Made by a program: the position numbers and the translations under genes. Positions 14,141 to 14,479 of a DNA stretch of 14,479 nt are shown here, in pieces. A model generated the notes under the pieces. It did not search any database and was not told the origin of the DNA. It worked only from the letters and a program-made list of their open reading frames with translations. Every line of letters begins with the position of its first letter. The first letter of the stretch is position 1. Source of the stretch: Candidatus Proteinoplasmatales archaeon SG8-5 (GTDB lineage: Archaea > Thermoplasmatota > Thermoplasmata > SG8-5); contig LSSH01000076.1 in the NCBI GenBank assembly GCA_001595885.1, positions 1 to 14,479 on the forward strand. Reading direction: 5' to 3'.

Positions 14141-14147
14141 AAGGCGA

Positions 14148-14176
14148 CCTGTTGATAAGACGAAATTGATAACAGG
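14148..14176. terminator. Inverted repeat downstream of the methyltransferase gene
   Basis: CCTGTT at 14148-14153 is complementary to AACAGG at 14171-14176, with a 17-base loop, starting 7 nt after the stop codon. Archaeal termination relies mainly on T-tracts, and none follows, so a role as terminator or 3'-end structure is only possible. Confidence 0.25.
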
Positions 14177-14205
14177 ACCTTGGGGGCGAATTCTCACCAT
14201 GGGTT

Positions 14206-14232
14206 CAAGGCACCATTCGAAGACCTAAGGCG
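14206..14232 (+). repeat. Imperfect copy of the 3' end of the methyltransferase gene
   Basis: The segment CAAGGCAC...ATTCGAAGACCTAAGGCG repeats the pattern found at 14109-14146, where the methyltransferase gene ends. The second copy lacks about 7 bp in the middle and two AA pairs. The shared blocks are CAAGGCAC, ATTCGA, AGACCTAA and GGCG, in the same order. It lies outside the gene and reaches into the last codons of the opposing gene. Confidence 0.6.
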
Positions 14233-14239
14233 CAGGTCT
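14221..14239. terminator. Perfect short inverted repeat over a stop codon
   Basis: AGACCT (14221-14226) and AGGTCT (14234-14239) are reverse complements around a 7-base loop. The TAG stop of the minus-strand gene (14227-14225) lies at the junction of loop and stem. A 3'-end structure is possible; there is no T-tract to support termination. Confidence 0.3.
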
Positions 14240-14479
14240 CAATTCTAAATAAATGCTGACCGACTCATCCAGGTTCATTACTCCTGGATCAAGCTGCTCG
14301 TCACCGTAGAAATACCTGGCATCGACATTGACGGTGACGTTGCCTGTGGCGTTGGGCCTGATGTTCAGGTGTACGGTCAGGTTCGTAACCTCTGCCAGTT
14401 CCAGCTCGATGTTCCGAGAGGAGGTGGCATTCGCCGTGGAATTCTCAGGTAACAAACTCGCCGTGCACAAACTGGAATT
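14225..14479 (-). CDS. Probable surface protein rich in N-glycosylation sequons, C-terminal fragment
   Basis: The frame is open to the right edge, so only the last 84 residues are visible and the true start lies outside. Six Asn-X-Ser/Thr sequons occur (NSS, NST, NAT, NLT, NAT, NVT), with a beta-strand-like alternation (IELELAEVTNLTVHLNIRP, GNVTVNVDARYFYG), the pattern of an extracellular beta-sandwich domain in an archaeal S-layer or exported protein. No membrane anchor is present at the C-terminus, which ends ESVSIYLELRPAP. Any anchor or signal peptide must therefore be upstream. It converges on the methyltransferase gene. The family is not recognised, and a chance open frame is less likely given the composition. 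Confidence 0.6.
   Translation of the reverse strand, partial: NSSLCTASLLPENSTANATSSRNIELELAEVTNLTVHLNIRPNATGNVTVNVDARYFYGDEQLDPGVMNLDESVSIYLELRPAP

Noticed and set aside
14195..14225. tRNA T-arm-like GGTTCAAGGC
   Set aside because: No complementary T-stem, anticodon arm or acceptor stem can be drawn around it; the bases are explained by the copy of the methyltransferase gene end.

Overview
This window comes from an archaeal chromosome with moderately high GC. The evidence is gene content (archaeal multiprotein bridging factor, threonyl-tRNA synthetase with the archaeal-type N-terminal editing domain, archaeal tRNA G10 dimethyltransferase) and promoter style: TATA-like boxes about 25-29 nt upstream of start codons, giving probably leaderless mRNAs, mixed with Shine-Dalgarno-led genes inside operons. 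A euryarchaeal lineage, perhaps Thermoplasmatota, fits best. That placement is inference from gene content, not a phylogeny.

Layout. 1-786: the 3' end of an aMBF1 gene, overlapped by a gene for a secreted, single-pass membrane protein. 787-960: a convergent spacer holding a 27-bp tandem repeat that copies the 3' end of the next gene. 961-1890 (minus): a conserved-looking gene I do not recognise. About 1931-2232: a non-coding stretch with at least five small hairpins, most capped by GNRA-type loops when read on the minus strand. It ends in a motif like the right end/omegaRNA 3' end of IS200/IS605 (TnpB) elements and is probably a decayed element. 2294-6557: thrS, an ABC-F ATPase and a deoxycytidylate deaminase, all on the plus strand; the first two form a tight translation-related pair.

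6640-12050: a seven-gene operon for the membrane arm of a complex I/group 4 hydrogenase-like ion pump, in the order J(N-half)-J(C-half)-K-L-M-A-H. Genes are spaced by a few nt or overlap, and there is a strong TATA box just upstream. Both large antiporter-like subunits (L and M) keep the charged residues of the proton path. No gene for the electron-input arm (B, C, D, I) or for subunit N is present on either side. The A-like subunit lacks the usual acidic pair, and the H subunit carries a hydrogenase-style GPP motif. The complex must therefore take its catalytic module from another locus or be an unusual variant.

12061-13094: a minus-strand M50 (site-2 protease type) membrane protease diverges from a small zinc-ribbon gene across a two-way promoter region. 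13145-14140: tRNA (guanine-10-N2) dimethyltransferase. 14141-14224 is a convergent spacer that includes an imperfect copy of the methyltransferase gene's own 3' end. 14225-14479 (minus): the C-terminal end of a sequon-rich, probably surface-exposed protein that runs off the window.

The points most worth a second look are the membrane-arm operon without its peripheral arm, the hairpin array at 1931-2232, and the two convergent spacers that each contain copies of a neighbouring gene's 3' end.
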